A stretch of DNA of 20,829 nt, taken from positions 1 to 20,829 of the forward strand of contig CAYZXK010000168.1 in NCBI GenBank assembly GCA_964482395.1. The letters are read 5' to 3'. The translations under genes were made by a program, and so were the position numbers. Of this stretch, positions 19,615 through 20,829 are shown piece after piece. This DNA comes from CAYZXK01 sp964482395. Lineage in GTDB: Bacteria > Planctomycetota > Phycisphaerae > UBA1845 > Fen-1342. The notes under the pieces were generated by a model that worked only from the letters and a program-made list of their open reading frames with translations, searched no databases and was not told the DNA's origin. The number at the start of each line of letters is the position of its first letter. Position 1 is the first letter of the stretch.

Positions 19615-20346
19615 TCAGCCGCTTTGAGCGGGCCCGCCGCCATCCTCCGGCGAGGTCTCCGATAGCTCGCCCAGCGCGATCAGGGCCAATCGGGCGGCCT
19701 TCTGCTCAGCCTCCTTCTTGCTGGGGCCCCAGGCACTGGGGAATTGTCGTCCCGCGATTGAGACCGCGACTTCGAAGCATTTGGCGTGGTCGGGGCCCTT
19801 CTCGTCCAGCAACTCATAGAAGGGCGTGGCGTTCATTCGCCGCTGGGCCCACTGCTGCAACTGCGACTTGTAGTTGAACTGATGGCCCGAGTCGGTGGCT
19901 TTGCGAAGCTCATCCTCCATGTGCCGGAGCACGAACCGGCGGGCCGCCTCCAGCCCACCGTCCAGGTAGATAGCCGCAATCACCGCTTCCAGCACGCCGG
20001 CGGCCAGCGAAGGCGGCAGGTGCTCTCCGTTGTCCATGCCCTGCCCCAGGACCAGACCCTCGGTCAGCCGGAGTTGCTGCGCCACGCGGGCGCAGACCCG
20101 CCGCGATACCACCGTCGATTTGACCTTGGTCATGTCCCCTTCCAGGGCATTGGGCAATCGCTCGTAAAGCGCCTGGCAGACGATCAAACCCAAAACCGCA
20201 TCGCCGAGGAACTCCATGCGTTCGTTGCTGTCCCGCCGGTGAGTAGCAGACGAGGCATGGTGCAGAGCTAGACGGAGCAGATCCAGATTCTTGAAGAAAT
20301 ACCCGATCCGCTCCTGGCAGGTTTGCAGGACACTCTGGGGCGGCAT
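19615..20346 (-). CDS. rnc: ribonuclease III, with one metal-binding Asp replaced by Gly
   Basis: Double-strand-specific endoribonuclease that processes rRNA precursors and some mRNAs. At 243 residues it is the usual size. The nuclease domain (about 1-150) has the signature NERMEFLGDAVLG, giving E42, E45 and D49 (E. coli E38, E41, D45). The second acidic motif reads AAGVLEAVIAAIYLDGG. The Glu is present (E120, E. coli E117), but the position of E. coli D114 is Gly117, codon 19998-19996. One transition (GAC to GGC) would explain it. The C-terminal dsRNA-binding domain (about 160-228) has NYKSQLQQWAQRR, FEVAVSIAG and GPSKKEAEQKAARLAL. The start is ATG at 20346-20344 without a clear ribosome site. 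It converges with the 596-residue protein gene; the 88-base spacer shows no T-run terminator. A strong leader hairpin lies just upstream. Confidence 0.94.
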   Translation of the reverse strand: MPPQSVLQTCQERIGYFFKNLDLLRLALHHASSATHRRDSNERMEFLGDAVLGLIVCQALYERLPNALEGDMTKVKSTVVSRRVCARVAQQLRLTEGLVLGQGMDNGEHLPPSLAAGVLEAVIAAIYLDGGLEAARRFVLRHMEDELRKATDSGHQFNYKSQLQQWAQRRMNATPFYELLDEKGPDHAKCFEVAVSIAGRQFPSAWGPSKKEAEQKAARLALIALGELSETSPEDGGGPAQSG

Positions 20347-20363
20347 GACCGCTTTCGCACACA

Positions 20364-20411
20364 GGCCGGCGACGCAATGTGCCCCGCCCAGGGCACATTG
20401 CGTCAGCGGCC
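20364..20411. repeat. strong hairpin in the rnc leader, ~20 bp stem
   Basis: GACGCAATGTGCCC (20371-20384) pairs perfectly with 20391-20404 across a six-base loop. After a bulged G (20368) and a bulged A (20405), two plus four further pairs (20364-20367 with 20408-20411) lengthen the stem to about 20 bp. The structure begins 17 bases upstream of the rnc ATG and lies between the rnc start and its candidate promoter at 20472-20480, so it should be in the rnc 5' untranslated region. The pairing is direct observation. Confidence 0.8.
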
Positions 20412-20471
20412 GGTGAGTTACCGCGCAGGGGCAGTCCGCCGACCCACGCAGTCAGCGGCCCTGCCTACTGG

Positions 20472-20480
20472 AGTATAGCA
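20472..20480 (-). promoter_or_regulatory. extended -10 promoter element for rnc
   Basis: On the minus strand these bases read TGCTATACT, an extended -10 (TGN followed by TATACT, five of six). Transcription would start near 20465 and give rnc a leader of about 118 bases containing the hairpin at 20364-20411. No good -35 is visible, as is tolerated for extended -10 promoters. Confidence 0.5.
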
Positions 20481-20571
20481 CTTTCCGCACCCGGCTGCGA
20501 CCGGCAGCCCCGCCCCACCCGGCCGCCAACCGCCCGCGGCGCCGCCTGGATCGGCCCGGCCCGCCGGCGGG

Positions 20572-20577
20572 TATCAT
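20572..20577 (+). promoter_or_regulatory. candidate -10 box for the rightmost gene
   Basis: TATCAT at 20572-20577 lies 36 bases upstream of the ATG at 20614 and would give a leader of about 30 bases. No recognisable -35 lies at the right distance. The same hexamer precedes uvrA and the aldolase gene in this window. Confidence 0.35.
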
Positions 20578-20613
20578 ACACGCCGTCAGCCCGGCCGGTG
20601 CGGAGCGCAGGTT

Positions 20614-20829
20614 ATGAACACCCTCGTGATAGTTGCGTGCCTGACAGCCGGAGCGGCAGCCGGCGCGGTCGGTCTTTGGCTCGTGCTGCACGGTCGAATA
20701 AAAGCGGCCCTCCAGCGCGGCCAGACCCTGGCGGCGGTGGAACAAGCCACGCTGCGCGAGCGACTGGCCGGCAAGGAAGCCCAACTTGACCAAGCCACGC
20801 GCGAGCTGGCTCGCCTTCAACAGGAGAAC
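20614..20829 (+). CDS. rmuC: N-terminal part of a membrane/coiled-coil protein, probably RmuC (partial)
   Basis: An open frame of 72 codons from ATG 20614 runs off the right edge. Residues 3-26 are one hydrophobic segment (VIVACLTAGAAAGAVGLWLVL). They are followed by a charged Glu/Gln/Arg/Leu coiled coil (TLRERLAGKEAQLDQATREL). This is the N-terminal plan of RmuC, a membrane-anchored nuclease-fold protein implicated in limiting DNA inversions. The catalytic domain lies beyond the window, so any protein with an N-terminal anchor and coiled coil remains possible. It is divergent from rnc; a weak GCAGG precedes the ATG. Confidence 0.5.
   Translation, partial: MNTLVIVACLTAGAAAGAVGLWLVLHGRIKAALQRGQTLAAVEQATLRERLAGKEAQLDQATRELARLQQEN

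Noticed and set aside
20379..20789. Rightward 136-codon frame and leftward 122-codon frame (20452-20820) in the rnc/rmuC spacer
   Set aside because: They overlap the hairpin and candidate promoters, have no ribosome sites, and the leftward one is antisense to the better supported anchor/coiled-coil start at 20614.

Overview
The window looks like chromosomal DNA from a GC-rich planctomycete, most likely of the Phycisphaerae type. This is inferred from content: two neighbouring secreted proteins end in the paired EF-hand (dockerin-like) tag common in that phylum, one carries four cysteine-rich 'GACC' repeats also common there, and the housekeeping proteins have planctomycete-like additions such as an enlarged UvrA and a LysM lipoprotein. 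I see no phage, transposon, plasmid, CRISPR, tRNA or rRNA signal.

Layout. Positions 1-42 hold the start of an unidentified leftward gene with a strong ribosome binding site. Positions 267-3091 hold two consecutive rightward genes for secreted proteins that differ in their bodies but share nearly the same C-terminal double EF-hand tag. A 15-bp perfect hairpin (3116-3182) separates them from a very large uvrA (3233-8257). This UvrA has three complete ABC ATPase modules in the order C-half, N-half, C-half, plus an extra C-terminal domain I do not recognise. A leftward membrane-bound family 2 glycosyltransferase (8366-9412) follows. A compact AT-rich spacer with a symmetrical -10 box then separates it from a rightward series: purE, comEC, a LysM lipoprotein and recG (9527-15426). 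A class I fructose-bisphosphate aldolase follows with its own well-formed promoter (15584-16639). The right end holds a leftward DUF72 gene, a rightward 596-residue membrane/coiled-coil protein with its own promoter, a leftward rnc (RNase III), and the first 72 codons of a probable rmuC.

How the genes relate. UvrA (excision repair), ComEC (DNA uptake channel), RecG (branch migration), RNase III and probable RmuC are all nucleic-acid proteins, but they lie in several transcription units and I do not claim one pathway. The most probable operon is purE-comEC-LysM-recG, although a hairpin and internal promoters may subdivide it.

The points most worth a second look are the three-module UvrA and its possible leaderless mRNA; an RNase III that lacks one of the four metal-binding acidic residues and has a roughly 20-bp hairpin in its own leader, suggesting autoregulation; and the ~72-residue repeats in the first secreted protein. 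No wholly new multi-gene system is evident.
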